Under the pieces are notes generated by a model. It was not told the DNA's origin. It ran no database searches and worked only from the letters and a program-made list of their open reading frames with translations. This document shows, in pieces, positions 46,353-56,028 of a stretch of DNA of 64,000 bases; position 1 is the first letter of the stretch, and the number at the start of each line of letters is the position of its first letter. The translations under genes and the position numbers were made by a program. Location: contig NZ_CP030055.1 in assembly GCF_015291645.1 (NCBI RefSeq), positions 496,001 to 560,000 on the forward strand. Reading direction: 5' to 3'. Source of the stretch: Bradyrhizobium sp. CCBAU 53340 (GTDB lineage: Bacteria > Pseudomonadota > Alphaproteobacteria > Rhizobiales > Xanthobacteraceae).

Positions 46353-47051
46353 TCACTCCCGCTTCACTTCCCATTTCAGCGCCTCCGCATTCTCCTTGGC
46401 GAAGATCGCAGGCACGTCGAATTTTCCGGTCTGGAGGTCATAGCGGCATTGCCAGCCACCAAGCCCCTTCATGACGGTGTTTTTCGGGTGCTTGTCGTAT
46501 TCGCCCCCGAGGCCGATCACGAGATAGCGGTTGTTGGGCCAGTCCACGCCGAGCCAGTGATAGGCCTCTTCCGTCCCCTTCAACAGATTGGCCGTGATGT
46601 GGAAGTCGAGCTTGGCGAAGTGCTTCGTCTCCGGCCGGCTGTAGAAATAGGCCCAGGCGAGATCGCTGAGCGATTTCTTTGTTGCGCTGACAAAGGTTCC
46701 GTTCTCGGCACGATAGAGAAACAGATCCTGCTCGCCCGAGCCGGTCTTCTGCATCCGCACCAGCCATTGCGAGTCCGCGGTGAAGCGGAAACCGGCGCCA
46801 TAACCCTGCTCCGGCTTCAGCTCGGTCATCTGGTCGCCGCGTCGGGCCCAGACCTGCCATTTGATGTCAAAAGTGCCGGGGTCCTTCGTGTACTGCTCGA
46901 GCTTGGTGGCGCCGTCGGGCGAGGTGAAGGCGAGATCGGCATCGTCGGTGAGAACGAACCCGGCCGGCGGGCCGGAGGCGGCAAGCGCGGGGGCGGCGGC
47001 AAGCGTCAGGGCGAGCGCCAGCCATGGCGCGGCGCGGTAAAAAGCGGTCAT
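46353..47051 (-). CDS. Secreted protein of unknown function
   Basis: The 232-residue protein has a signal peptide (WLALALTLAAAPALAASG) and a soluble, mostly beta mature region rich in aromatics (FDIKWQVWARRGDQMTE, FTADSQWLVRMQKTGSG, EEAYHWLGVDWPNNRYLV). A single Cys sits in GGWQCRYDLQTG. No family is recognised. It is divergent from the LysM gene, with about 190 bases between them that contain a short direct repeat (AAGAATGGGCT). Confidence 0.75.
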   Translation of the reverse strand: MTAFYRAAPWLALALTLAAAPALAASGPPAGFVLTDDADLAFTSPDGATKLEQYTKDPGTFDIKWQVWARRGDQMTELKPEQGYGAGFRFTADSQWLVRMQKTGSGEQDLFLYRAENGTFVSATKKSLSDLAWAYFYSRPETKHFAKLDFHITANLLKGTEEAYHWLGVDWPNNRYLVIGLGGEYDKHPKNTVMKGLGGWQCRYDLQTGKFDVPAIFAKENAEALKWEVKRE

Positions 47052-47241
47052 GTGAAATTCCTAAAAAATAGCCGCCAAGAATGGGCTGTGATAAGAATGG
47101 GCTTTGATGCGGCCTCGCTGATTTGACGCTGGAAGGGCCAGCTCGGTTCATCCCTTCGACCGTCTTGCTGCCGCAGCCAAAACCGCGCAATTTGCCGGAG
47201 TTGATTTGCGCCCCAGAGATTTGATCAAGGCTTGAGGACTG

Positions 47242-48288
47242 ATGATTACCGCATCCAAGGCCTTCATTGCATTCTGTCTGATCGCGGTGGTCGGCACCGT
47301 GCTGGTGATCGGCCCGACCGAGCTCCGCCACATGCTGCCGGGTGGGGCGAGCACCGATGCCAAACCCGAGAGCAAGGCTGCGGCGAAGGCCGAGCCTAAC
47401 GCGCAAGCTCAGGTCGAACCCAAAGCCGAGTCCAAAGTCGAGCCGAAGACTGATCCGAAGCTCGCTGCGGTGGCACAACCCAAACCGTCCGCCTCGCCGG
47501 GAACGGCCGGCGCGCCGAAGCCGGAGGCGCTCGCCGAGACCCAGAAGCAGGTCACGGCACTGGCCGATGTCGCGCCGGCGAAGCCGCAACCGTCAGTCAC
47601 GGAGGCCGGTCCCCGTTTCGACGTCGCGCGCGTCGACGATCACGGCGAGGCCGCGGTGATCGCGGGGCAGGCCGCACCGGGATCGAAGGTGGAGCTGTTG
47701 CGCGACGGACAGCCGCTCGACAGCGTGGTGGCCGATGCATCCGGCCAGTTCGTGATGACCCCGCCAAAACTTCCCGCCGGCAGCTATGAGCTGGCGCTGC
47801 GCGCCAGGGCGCCCGATGGCACCGTCACGCAATCCAGCCGAACCATGCCGGTGAAAATCGCTGACGCCGCGCCGCCGCCCGCGCCCGCCGCCGTGGCTGC
47901 GAAGCAGGAGACGAAGCCTGCCGAAAAGCCGGACGACAAATCCGACGTCGTCGCCTCGCTGCCGGCGCCGCGTCTCGCCGCGACGCCGGAGCGCTCGGCG
48001 GTTCGGCCGCGCATGATGGGCGCGCCCAAGCCCAAGTCCATGGCGCGGGTGCCGACGGGTCCGACGGTCGCATCGGCCTCGCCCGCGGATGCCCTCGCTC
48101 CTGCGACGACGGAGGCCGGCAGCAGCCGCGTGATTTCCCGTGGCGACAGCCTCTGGGCCTTGAGCCGGCTCGCTTACGGTGACGGCGCCCGCTATGCGGT
48201 GATCTTCAACGCCAACCGCGAAAAGATCCACAATCCCAATCTGATCTATCCCGGCCAGACCGTCCTGGTGCCGCAAAAAACGCAGTGA
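47242..48288 (+). CDS. LysM-domain envelope protein with Lys/Pro/Ala/Glu-rich linker
   Basis: The 348-residue protein begins with a hydrophobic helix (FIAFCLIAVVGTVLVIG) acting as a signal anchor. A low-complexity segment with repeated Glu-Pro-Lys units (about 36-85) follows, then an Ig-like domain (about 125-205), another disordered segment, and a C-terminal LysM domain (SRVISRGDSLWALSRLAYGD, INPNLIYPGQTVLVPQ-like end) that binds peptidoglycan. The linker would let the LysM reach the cell wall from the inner membrane. GC-rich codon use is normal. Confidence 0.88.
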   Translation: MITASKAFIAFCLIAVVGTVLVIGPTELRHMLPGGASTDAKPESKAAAKAEPNAQAQVEPKAESKVEPKTDPKLAAVAQPKPSASPGTAGAPKPEALAETQKQVTALADVAPAKPQPSVTEAGPRFDVARVDDHGEAAVIAGQAAPGSKVELLRDGQPLDSVVADASGQFVMTPPKLPAGSYELALRARAPDGTVTQSSRTMPVKIADAAPPPAPAAVAAKQETKPAEKPDDKSDVVASLPAPRLAATPERSAVRPRMMGAPKPKSMARVPTGPTVASASPADALAPATTEAGSSRVISRGDSLWALSRLAYGDGARYAVIFNANREKIHNPNLIYPGQTVLVPQKTQ

Positions 48289-48320
48289 CAGTTGCAGCCG
48301 AGACGGTGGTCGTTCGTCTC

Positions 48321-48448
48321 CCTCGCCCCGTTCTTACGTGGAGAGGGCGGGATAGAGGCTCTCTCCTCGAGCGTTGTCTTTCGATAGACCTGTACCCCCT
48401 CACCCGGATCGCTTCGCGATCCGACTTCTCCCCGCAAGCGGGGCGAGG
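48321..48448. repeat. Palindromic repeat E
   Basis: CCTCGCCCCG at 48321-48330 and CGGGGCGAGG at 48439-48448 are perfect inverted ends of a 128-bp block. Inside are GGATCGCTTCGCGATCC and TCTCCCCGCAAGCGGGG, each a hairpin. It fills the gap between the LysM gene and the LTXXQ gene. Non-coding. The remaining bases to 48584 hold only the ribosome binding site of the next gene. Confidence 0.82.
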
Positions 48449-48584
48449 TAAAGAGCGGCGCTCGCCGCGATAACGACTCATAGATCTGCGATTCTTTGAC
48501 CGTCTCGCCGCGGAACAATTGGTTCCCTCGCGAGTCTTCTCCCTGTGACGTGATGCGTGCTTGGCGCTGGAGGAGGGCCAAGAG

Positions 48585-49883
48585 GTGATCGGCTCGGTGG
48601 TCAACCCGGTGGTCATATCGAGATCGCGCATGGGGATCGCGCTTGCCGGCGCGCTGCTGGTGCTTCTGACAATGTTGCTGCCGAATACGGCCAGGGCGCA
48701 GTTCGGATTGCGCGGCGGGCCGCTCGGCATTGCACGCTTTGCCGTCGGCCACGTCATCGGCCTGTCCCGGCTGCGCCACGCTCGCATGGCGGTGCGCGGC
48801 GGCCGCTATCGCTCGGCTGCACTGAGATCGCAGGATCCGCGCGGTAGCGAGCGCCAGCCCTTCAATCCCTATGTCGTGCGCGCGGCGCTCACGGCGCAGG
48901 CTGCGCTGTCGGGCTGGCATGGCGGCCGCAGCCCGCAGGGCTGGTGGCGTCACCCCGACGGCAGCTATGGCTGGGTCGGGCCGCTGTTCTGGCCGTTCGC
49001 GCATGACGATCTCACCACCGCGGTGATCTATGGCGATACTACCGGCCTCTCGCTCTACGGCTATGGCGATATCTATGCCGCTCTGTTCGCGCCCTATGCG
49101 GCGCCGGAGCTCGCCGCCTACACCGCGCCGCAGGGCCGCCGTGGCCGAAAAGTCCCGTCGGTGGAGACGGTCTGCGACGGCAGCGATACCGGCGGCTTGC
49201 CTGTCGACCGCATCGCGAGCGCCGTGCAGCCGAACGAGATGCAGCGCACCGCGCTCGACGAGCTCGCAACCGCCTGGAATGGGGCGCGCGACACCATCCG
49301 CGCCTCGTGCCCGGCGCAGGCGCCGGTTACGGCGGCGGAGCGTCTCGGCGTGATGCAGGCCCGTCTGGATGCGATGATCAAGGCCACGGATGCGCTGGCG
49401 CAGCCGCTGACAAAATTCATCGACCTCCTCGATGACGGCCAAAAAGCCAAGCTCGACTCGCTGGCAAGGGAGCGCCAGGCGGCGCTTGCGTCCGCCCAGC
49501 ACAAGAACGCGCAAGGCGCCGCCGCCTGCGATCCCAACTACGATCCCCGCTACGATGTGCAGGCCCAGCGTCAGTACGAGCAGCTCGTGCAGCAGCAATG
49601 GCCCGCTGACGACATCGCCTCCACGCTGAAGCTCGACGACACCGGACGCGCCCGCCTCGACGTGCTCCAGGACACCACGCTCCGCACCATGCAGACGCTG
49701 AGCTCTTGCCCGATGAAGGCGGAAGCAACCCCGCAGGCCCGCCTCGCCGCCGTCAAGGCGCGGCTCCAGACGATGCTGCAAGCGGTGGCTGGCGTTGCCG
49801 ACGCACTCGATGATTTCGAGGCCGATCTGAGTGACGAGCAGAAGGCCGGCTTCGAGGCGATCGGGCCGAAGCGGGGGACGTAA
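48585..49883 (+). CDS. Secreted LTXXQ (Spy/CpxP-like) motif protein
   Basis: The 432-residue protein has a signal peptide (ALAGALLVLLTMLLPNTARA). The N-terminal mature half includes GWWRHPDGSYGWVGPLFWPF, suggesting a surface-exposed domain. The C-terminal half has two helical repeats with LTXXQ-like motifs (IDLLDDGQKAKLD and ADLSDEQKAGFE), as in periplasmic Spy/CpxP proteins. GTG 48585 is preferred because GGAGGAGG lies 8 bases upstream. ATG 48630 is an alternative. It probably acts as a periplasmic chaperone or stress protein. Confidence 0.82.
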   Translation: MIGSVVNPVVISRSRMGIALAGALLVLLTMLLPNTARAQFGLRGGPLGIARFAVGHVIGLSRLRHARMAVRGGRYRSAALRSQDPRGSERQPFNPYVVRAALTAQAALSGWHGGRSPQGWWRHPDGSYGWVGPLFWPFAHDDLTTAVIYGDTTGLSLYGYGDIYAALFAPYAAPELAAYTAPQGRRGRKVPSVETVCDGSDTGGLPVDRIASAVQPNEMQRTALDELATAWNGARDTIRASCPAQAPVTAAERLGVMQARLDAMIKATDALAQPLTKFIDLLDDGQKAKLDSLARERQAALASAQHKNAQGAAACDPNYDPRYDVQAQRQYEQLVQQQWPADDIASTLKLDDTGRARLDVLQDTTLRTMQTLSSCPMKAEATPQARLAAVKARLQTMLQAVAGVADALDDFEADLSDEQKAGFEAIGPKRGT

Positions 49884-50750
49884 TCACCCGCACGCCCAGT
49901 CGAACTTCATATCCCTGAAGTCGAGCTGGGCGTTGCCGCCGCCGAAATTGTAGCCGCCGAAATATTCCTCGAACTCGATGTAGAACGGGCTCATCTCGGG
50001 CACGGACTGGCACGGACGCATCGTGCCGCCGAGATGGTTCGGGGCGTGGTCCCTGGCCCAATCGTGCAGGCGGAAATTGTCGCGGCCCGGCACGCCACCG
50101 ACATAGTAGTAGAACGGCTGATAGCCTGAGGGCGCAATGCGGCTCGCAGGCCCGTCCTGCGGAGATTTGCCGGCATTGGGGTCATCGGCGCGCGGGGTGA
50201 GCGCAATGGCGCGGTTCTCGGCGAGATCGGCGCGCGGTGGAGCTGCGAACATCTTTCTCGCGTGAGGCGCGGCAGCTTCATGGAACGCGCTGGCGCCGCC
50301 GACATCGAGCCAGCGCGGCCGATCGGCGGTTGCGAGCGCCAGCGGCGCCGGCGGCGTTGCGAACGCGCCGTCATATTCGGCCTTGGTCAGCAGCAGCGCG
50401 GCATAGTCGTAGTCGAGGATGTCGGTCATGCGGGAGAGGCGCGGATGGACGGAGCGCGCCTTCACCGCCTCGCGGATTTCAGGATCGTCGGGCGCGCCGC
50501 CGTCATTGTGGTCGGGCGCGGTCGCAAAGAACGACACCGCGACGATGTCCTCGCCATGCACGCGGTAATCGTCCGGCAGCCTCAAGGTGAAGCCGTGCAT
50601 CAGCGGATAACCGGTGACGGCATCGAGCGGCCATTGCTCGCTGCTGATGCCCGGCGGCAGGCCGTAGACCCAGCCATGGTCGCGCGCGCGATCAGCGGGA
50701 CGGTCCAGCATCTGCAAATCATACGCACGCGACGGCAAGGCAAATGCCAC
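49884..50750 (-). CDS. Hypothetical protein
   Basis: The 288-residue product starts at GTG 50750, with GGGAGA five bases upstream. The longer frame to 50945 is not protein-like. It is acidic, has no signal peptide, and includes PLMHGFTLRLPDDYRVHGED, GYQPFYYYVGGVPGRDNFRL and an aromatic/glycine-rich C-terminus (FGGYNFGGGNAQLDFRD). No family is recognised with confidence. It converges with the LTXXQ gene, with no spacing between stops. Confidence 0.72.
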   Translation of the reverse strand: MAFALPSRAYDLQMLDRPADRARDHGWVYGLPPGISSEQWPLDAVTGYPLMHGFTLRLPDDYRVHGEDIVAVSFFATAPDHNDGGAPDDPEIREAVKARSVHPRLSRMTDILDYDYAALLLTKAEYDGAFATPPAPLALATADRPRWLDVGGASAFHEAAAPHARKMFAAPPRADLAENRAIALTPRADDPNAGKSPQDGPASRIAPSGYQPFYYYVGGVPGRDNFRLHDWARDHAPNHLGGTMRPCQSVPEMSPFYIEFEEYFGGYNFGGGNAQLDFRDMKFDWACG

Positions 50751-51043
50751 GTGTCTCTCCCATCCGAAGCTCAGCCTCGTCGTTGAGGCGAGGGTTAGTC
50801 GCGGGGAGCAGCGATGTGGTTCGTGCGTGTCCCAACCTTCGCCGGGACGACGGCAACTTGCTGATCCACGTACGTCAGATGTTGGATGAGACATCGCGCA
50901 AACGCCGATGATGCCATCATGCCGGTGTTTTGCCCGACGCGTCAAAGGAAATTTCGTAAAATCCGCAATAAATCAAATCTTCGCAATGCCGCCGGAGCCT
51001 TGGCTACTGTGCATGGGGTTGTTTTCGACTTTCGTGCCTACGG
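50751..51043. other. Intergenic region with repeat remnant
   Basis: Nearly 300 bases lie between the hypothetical gene and the cyclase gene. It includes a repeat-like CCCAACCTTCGCCGGGACGAC at about 50830-50850, ATGATGCCATCAT (50908-50920, a short dyad) and an AT-rich stretch at 50949-50985. No gene is evident. Confidence 0.45.
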
Positions 51044-53491
51044 CTACCCTCGCCGCCGCGCGGTAGCTGCGTCGACGACGTTCTCCACCTCGCCGTGCCA
51101 GCCGAGAATCTCCATCGCCAGCACCGGGTGATTGAAGCCCTTGAGCTGGAGATCGTCGAGGGCGCGGGCTTCGACGAAAGGCTCGACCATGCCGTAGACG
51201 CGGCGGCTCACCACGATCTGGTTGGGCCGGGCTTCGCTGCAGAGGCGGGAGGCGAGGTTGGTGACGCTGCCGATCGCGGCATATTCCAGCCGCTGCTCGA
51301 AGCCGACCTGGCCGAGCGTGGCATAGCCGAGCGCGATGCCGATGCCGAAGCCGAGGCTGTGTCCGCGGTTGCGCCAGCGCTCGGTCAGCGGGCCGATCGT
51401 GTCGCGCATCTCCACCGCCATCTTGACGGCGCGCGCGGTGTGGTCCTCGAACTGGATCGGCGCGTTGAACAGGATCATCACGCCGTCGCCGGCATATTTG
51501 TCGAGCGTGCCCTCATATTTGAAGATCAGCTTGCCGAGCGCGGCGTGATACTCGCGCAGCACGTTCATCGCCTCTTCCGGCTCGGTCGCTTCCGTGAAGG
51601 CGGTAAAGCCGCGCAGATCGCAGAACACCACCGTGACTTCGCGGCGCTGGCTGGTGAGGAGCCCCTCCGGACTGTCCGAGGAGGCGATCAGCTGCGCCAC
51701 CTGCGGGGCGAGGAAGCGCTCGAGCTTGCGGATGCGCTCGATCTCGCCGAGCTGGGTCGCGACGCGCTCCTCCAGCGACTTGTTCCAGTCCTTCAGCTGC
51801 TCGGTCTGCTCGCGCAGCTTGTCGGCCTGGGCGCGCACGGTCTCGTTCGCCGTCTCGAGCGCGTGGCTCTTGTGGTCGACCTCTGTGAACAGGCGGGCGT
51901 TGCGCATCGCCAGCACCGCCTGGTTGGCGAAGGTGCGCATCAGGCCGGTGAGGCTGCTCTCGAACGCGCCGCTCGCACGGCGCAGCACCACCAGCGCGCC
52001 GAGCGTGCCCTGCTGGTCGACCAGCGGCACCACCAGCACCGCGTGGAAGCCGGCACTGATCGCGGCGTCGCGCAACGGCTGCTCGGCGGCCTGGTCGAGA
52101 TCGGGAAGCGCGATCGGCTCGCCGCCATGAGCGGCATCGCTCAGGATGTTGTCACCTTCGGCGATCGTGACATGGGCGCCGATGGCCGATCTGTCGACGC
52201 CGTTGGCCTCGACCAGGTTGAAACGGCGCTGATCCGCATCATAGCCGTAGATCAGCACCGCGTCGGCGCGACTTATCTCCAGCGCGCGGGCGGCGATGGT
52301 CGGCAGCACGGCGTTGAGGTCGAGCGAGGAGGCGACGGCGCGGCCGACCTCCTCCAGCACCTTCAGCTCGTTGATCGACTGCGCGAGGTCGCGGGTACGC
52401 TCCTCGACCTTGGTTTCGAGGCCCGTGTAGGTTTCCTGGAGCTGCGCGGCCATGCGGTTGAACTGGCCGGCGAGCTCTTCCAGCTCGTCGGAAGTGTGCA
52501 CGTCGATGCGGTGGCTGAAGTCGCCCTCGCCGAGCTTGTGCGCACCGTCGCGCAGCGCCGTGATCGGGATGATCATGCGGCGCGCCAGCAGCGTGCCGGC
52601 GAGGATCGCCACCATCAGGCCCATGCCGATCAGAAGCGCGACGCGCACGAGCTGGTCGCGGATCGGCGTCAGCGCCTGCATGGTCGGCTGTTCGAACAAC
52701 ACGCTCCAGCCGAGCTTCGGCACGGTGCTCGCGGCCGACAGCACCGCATGGCCGTTGAAGTCGGTGCCTGACGTGTCGGGCCCACGGCCGGGCGCGATCG
52801 CGGCCGCGACCTGCGGCAGTGTCGACAGGTCCTTGCCGATTTCGGGTCCCTTCGACGAGGCCGCGAGCACGCGGCCGCGCGCGTCGACCACATAGGCGAA
52901 GGCGACCTTGCCGACTTGGGCGTCGGTCAGGAAGTCGGAGAGGAAGCTGAGATCGACCTCGGCCACCGTGACGCCGGCCTTGAATCCGGAATGCGCCACC
53001 GAGATCGACATGTACGGCGTGCCGTCGGCGAAATAGGCCGGCGCATAGCTGACCCCGCGGGCGACCGTGTCGATGAAGCGCGCGTCGCGGGAGAGGTCGG
53101 CGTTGCTGCCGGTCGTGGTCGACTGGCGCGACACGCGCAAGACCTCGCGGCCGTCGCCGTCGAGCTGGAACAGCTGGGAGACGACCGAGACCTGATGCAA
53201 CAGCTGGGCATAGCCGGTGCGACGCTTTTCGAGCGTGTCCTGGCTGGCCGCCGTCACCCAGCTGATCTGGCGCTCGAGCTCGGAGACCGACTGCTCCATG
53301 CGCCGGGCGACCGCTTGCGCCTTGTCCTCGAGCCCGTCGGTCAGCTGTGTCTTGGTGGCGCGATAGGAGATCCAGGTCTCCATCGCGCCGTTGACGGCGA
53401 GCACGAACACGACAAGGCCGACGAGGGAGACGACATATTTGGCGAACAGGCCCTCCCGCAGCAACCAGGTCTTGTCTTTCGCTCCCGCCAT
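51044..53491 (-). CDS. Membrane class III adenylate/guanylate cyclase with Cache, HAMP and GAF domains
   Basis: The 815-residue protein has a transmembrane helix near 15-36, a periplasmic Cache-like sensor to about 280, a second transmembrane helix, HAMP (about 305-365), a GAF domain (about 390-540), a coiled coil (about 545-595) and a class III cyclase homology domain. The two metal aspartates are in FCDLRGFTAF and KYAGDGVMILFN, and the substrate loop contains LGQVGFEQRLEYAAIGSVTN. It likely makes cAMP in response to an external and an internal signal. The Crp/Fnr gene at 56029 is a candidate receiver of that signal. Confidence 0.92.
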   Translation of the reverse strand: MAGAKDKTWLLREGLFAKYVVSLVGLVVFVLAVNGAMETWISYRATKTQLTDGLEDKAQAVARRMEQSVSELERQISWVTAASQDTLEKRRTGYAQLLHQVSVVSQLFQLDGDGREVLRVSRQSTTTGSNADLSRDARFIDTVARGVSYAPAYFADGTPYMSISVAHSGFKAGVTVAEVDLSFLSDFLTDAQVGKVAFAYVVDARGRVLAASSKGPEIGKDLSTLPQVAAAIAPGRGPDTSGTDFNGHAVLSAASTVPKLGWSVLFEQPTMQALTPIRDQLVRVALLIGMGLMVAILAGTLLARRMIIPITALRDGAHKLGEGDFSHRIDVHTSDELEELAGQFNRMAAQLQETYTGLETKVEERTRDLAQSINELKVLEEVGRAVASSLDLNAVLPTIAARALEISRADAVLIYGYDADQRRFNLVEANGVDRSAIGAHVTIAEGDNILSDAAHGGEPIALPDLDQAAEQPLRDAAISAGFHAVLVVPLVDQQGTLGALVVLRRASGAFESSLTGLMRTFANQAVLAMRNARLFTEVDHKSHALETANETVRAQADKLREQTEQLKDWNKSLEERVATQLGEIERIRKLERFLAPQVAQLIASSDSPEGLLTSQRREVTVVFCDLRGFTAFTEATEPEEAMNVLREYHAALGKLIFKYEGTLDKYAGDGVMILFNAPIQFEDHTARAVKMAVEMRDTIGPLTERWRNRGHSLGFGIGIALGYATLGQVGFEQRLEYAAIGSVTNLASRLCSEARPNQIVVSRRVYGMVEPFVEARALDDLQLKGFNHPVLAMEILGWHGEVENVVDAATARRRG

Positions 53492-53736
53492 CCGGATCCT
53501 CTCGCGCCGCGACCGACGCCGACGCTATGGGCCATGCAGGCCCGCATGGCCCTTCTACCACAATTTGGGCCTTTGGACGGGTGAGGGGCGGCTGTGGTTA
53601 CCCGCCGGGCGCGCCTGGACGGCCGGCAGGGCGGTGAATTGTCGCAGCTGGCGGGCTGCCTCATCCGTTCGGATGAAGAACTGTGTGATGAGGGGGTGTA
53701 AGGCTGCACGCGGAGTTCGTCGCCTTGGTCCGCCAA

Positions 53737-55779
53737 TCACCGATTAAAGAGCTGCCGCATCACGTCGTTCATCGGCTGGCTGTCCTGCTGCGGCTCGGGC
53801 GGGTCCTGGGTCGGAGGGGCGGGCGAAGCCAGCGGCACCGGCGTGCTCGGTGCGCCGGGCAGGCTGCGGCTGCGGCCGGTGCCGCCTCCGGCACCGTTGC
53901 CAGCGCCGCTCGAGAGCCCCTGCTGGATCAGATTGCCGATCGCCTCGCCCAGCTGGCCGCCGAGCAGATTATTCTGCGCCTGTCCCTGCCCTTGCTGCTG
54001 GACTTGCGGATTGGTGTTGCCGGCGTTTGGAGCAGTGCCGCCGAGACCAAAACTGTTCAGGATGTTGCTGAGGCCGGCGCCGTCAGGCCCGAACAGGCCC
54101 TTGCCCATTTCGCGCAGCTTGGCATAGGCGGCGTCAGGATTGTCGAGCACGCCGGCCATGTCGGGATAGATCCGCGGCTGCGACCAGGCGCCTGTTATCA
54201 TCACGGGAATGCCGAAGCCGACCGGCTCGGAGGCGCGGCCCTGGCCTTGCGTCGTCATCACCAGTTTCGGCTCGACGCGGAAACCCATCATCTTGGTATC
54301 GAGCGCAATGGTGCCGGCGCCGGTGACGCGCACCAGCGGTCCGATCAGGTTCAGATCGGTCGTCACCGCCTGACCCTTGTCGATGCGGAACGACGCCGAG
54401 AGCTGCGACAAGTCCGTGTTCTGGGCCTCGCCGTCCTGCCAGCCCGTCAGCGTGCCCGAGGTCAGCGAGCGGATCATCTGCGCGACATTGATGCCGCGGA
54501 TGGCGCCGTCCTGAAAATTGACGAAAGCCGTGCCCTGCATGTTCGCCATCAGCGTGCGCTGGCTGGTGCCGGCGCTGCGCAGCGCGAGCTTGGCCTGCAG
54601 CTTGCCGTCGATCCGGTCGAATTCGGCGAGGCCCTGAAGCAGCGGCAGCGCACGCACGCCGACGAGGTCGGAGTGCATGGCAAAGCTCGGCGCCCCCGTG
54701 GTCGCGTCGAGGATGACTTCGCCCGAGACCTGGCCGCCATAGGCGCCGAGATTGGCGGTGCCCGCCTTCAGGATGCCGCCGGCGAGTTTCGCATCGAGCG
54801 CCAGCGGCGCAAGACGCGCCTCGCCGATGACGGCTTCGTTGGCGGAGATCCTGAGTTGCGCGTCGACATAATTGAGCCCGGACACGTCGATCGGCGCATC
54901 GCTCCAGGGCTGCCCGGGCGCGCCGGGAGGCGATTTCGCCAGCGGGATTGCGAGCCGCTGGAAGTCGAGGTCGACCTTCACAAGCGGCTTGCTCGCGACG
55001 TCGACCGAGGCCCAGCCGTTGAAGCTGCCTTCGCCGAGCGTGCCGTTGACGCCGTTGATCATCACGACACTGCCGTTGAGCCGCATTTCGGCGTGACCGG
55101 CGAGCTGCGATTTCAGCACGTCGGGCATGTCGATGACGAAATCCATCGGGATGCTCTGTCGCTCGACCGGTGGCGCCGGCGTGGTCGCCTTGATGTCGAA
55201 CCTGGTCGGATGCTCGCCTATGCGCGCAGTACCGGCGATATTGACCTTGCGATCACGTCCCATGACGGCGTCTGCGTTGATAGCGCTGATGCGGCCCTCG
55301 ACGCGATCGCGCGGGCGCGAGAATGCGACTTCGCCGTTGCTGATCCTGACGTGGTCGATCGTCGCGCCGTCGGCGTCAAGCGCGAGCGGCTTGGTCGATG
55401 CATCGGCGTTCGGCAGGCGCTCGCGCAGCAGCGGCTGATACAGCACCGGATGGGTGACGATGATCTCGCTGATCGCAGGATGACCCGACCAGGCGCTCGC
55501 AAGCGACATGTCGGCCTGGACGCTGTCGATCGTCAGGCGCGTAATTCCGCTACGGTCCTTGGGGTCCTGGAGCGTGACGTCGGTCAGCGTGACGTTCAGC
55601 GTCGGCCACAGGCTGATCTTGGTGGTGCCGTCGATCGACAGGCGATAGCCGCTCGCCTGCTCGACGCGCGAGGCGATCGTCGCGGTCAGGAACCCCGAGG
55701 GAATCCCGATCACCAGCAGGAGGACGATCACGACGATGACGGCGGCCAAAGCTGCGCCGGCGAATTTCACTGCTCTCAT
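53737..55779 (-). CDS. AsmA-family envelope protein with Gln/Pro-rich tail
   Basis: The 680-residue protein has an N-terminal transmembrane helix (GAALAAVIVVIVLLLVIG) and a long beta-rich periplasmic region. The central and C-terminal part (LDFQRLAIPL, LNVNVTLT-like strands, MQGTAFVNFQDGAIRGINVA) is typical of AsmA-like proteins that help lipids move between membranes. The last 90 residues are low-complexity, rich in Gln, Gly and Pro. It is divergent from the Crp/Fnr gene. Confidence 0.88.
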   Translation of the reverse strand: MRAVKFAGAALAAVIVVIVLLLVIGIPSGFLTATIASRVEQASGYRLSIDGTTKISLWPTLNVTLTDVTLQDPKDRSGITRLTIDSVQADMSLASAWSGHPAISEIIVTHPVLYQPLLRERLPNADASTKPLALDADGATIDHVRISNGEVAFSRPRDRVEGRISAINADAVMGRDRKVNIAGTARIGEHPTRFDIKATTPAPPVERQSIPMDFVIDMPDVLKSQLAGHAEMRLNGSVVMINGVNGTLGEGSFNGWASVDVASKPLVKVDLDFQRLAIPLAKSPPGAPGQPWSDAPIDVSGLNYVDAQLRISANEAVIGEARLAPLALDAKLAGGILKAGTANLGAYGGQVSGEVILDATTGAPSFAMHSDLVGVRALPLLQGLAEFDRIDGKLQAKLALRSAGTSQRTLMANMQGTAFVNFQDGAIRGINVAQMIRSLTSGTLTGWQDGEAQNTDLSQLSASFRIDKGQAVTTDLNLIGPLVRVTGAGTIALDTKMMGFRVEPKLVMTTQGQGRASEPVGFGIPVMITGAWSQPRIYPDMAGVLDNPDAAYAKLREMGKGLFGPDGAGLSNILNSFGLGGTAPNAGNTNPQVQQQGQGQAQNNLLGGQLGEAIGNLIQQGLSSGAGNGAGGGTGRSRSLPGAPSTPVPLASPAPPTQDPPEPQQDSQPMNDVMRQLFNR

Positions 55780-55907
55780 GTCGACTTTCCAACGACGGAC
55801 GAGCGGCGTCGAATCCGGCGGATGACCCGTCCTTTGCGCCTGAGTTTATCCCGGGACGGGAAGCTGCTCCAAGCCGCTAAAAATAGTCAGGAGGTGCTGC
55901 AAAGTTA

Positions 55908-55923
55908 TGTGACTTATGACACA
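55908..55923. promoter_or_regulatory. Possible CRP-type half-symmetric site near the Crp/Fnr gene
   Basis: TGTGACTTATGACACA has TGTG and CACA ends in inverted arrangement with spacing like a CRP site, but the fifth base pair of the second half does not match. It is centred 113 bases upstream of the Crp/Fnr start and 137 bases from the AsmA start. It could be an autoregulatory site, or chance. Confidence 0.35.
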
Positions 55924-56028
55924 CTTCTCCGGCGCGGTTTTACGCGATTCTGACGTCGATGCTTCCAAGCGATTTGTCAAAGAAACTGGCCAGGAACTCT
56001 GGCCGGAGAAATCCACAAGGACGTTGAA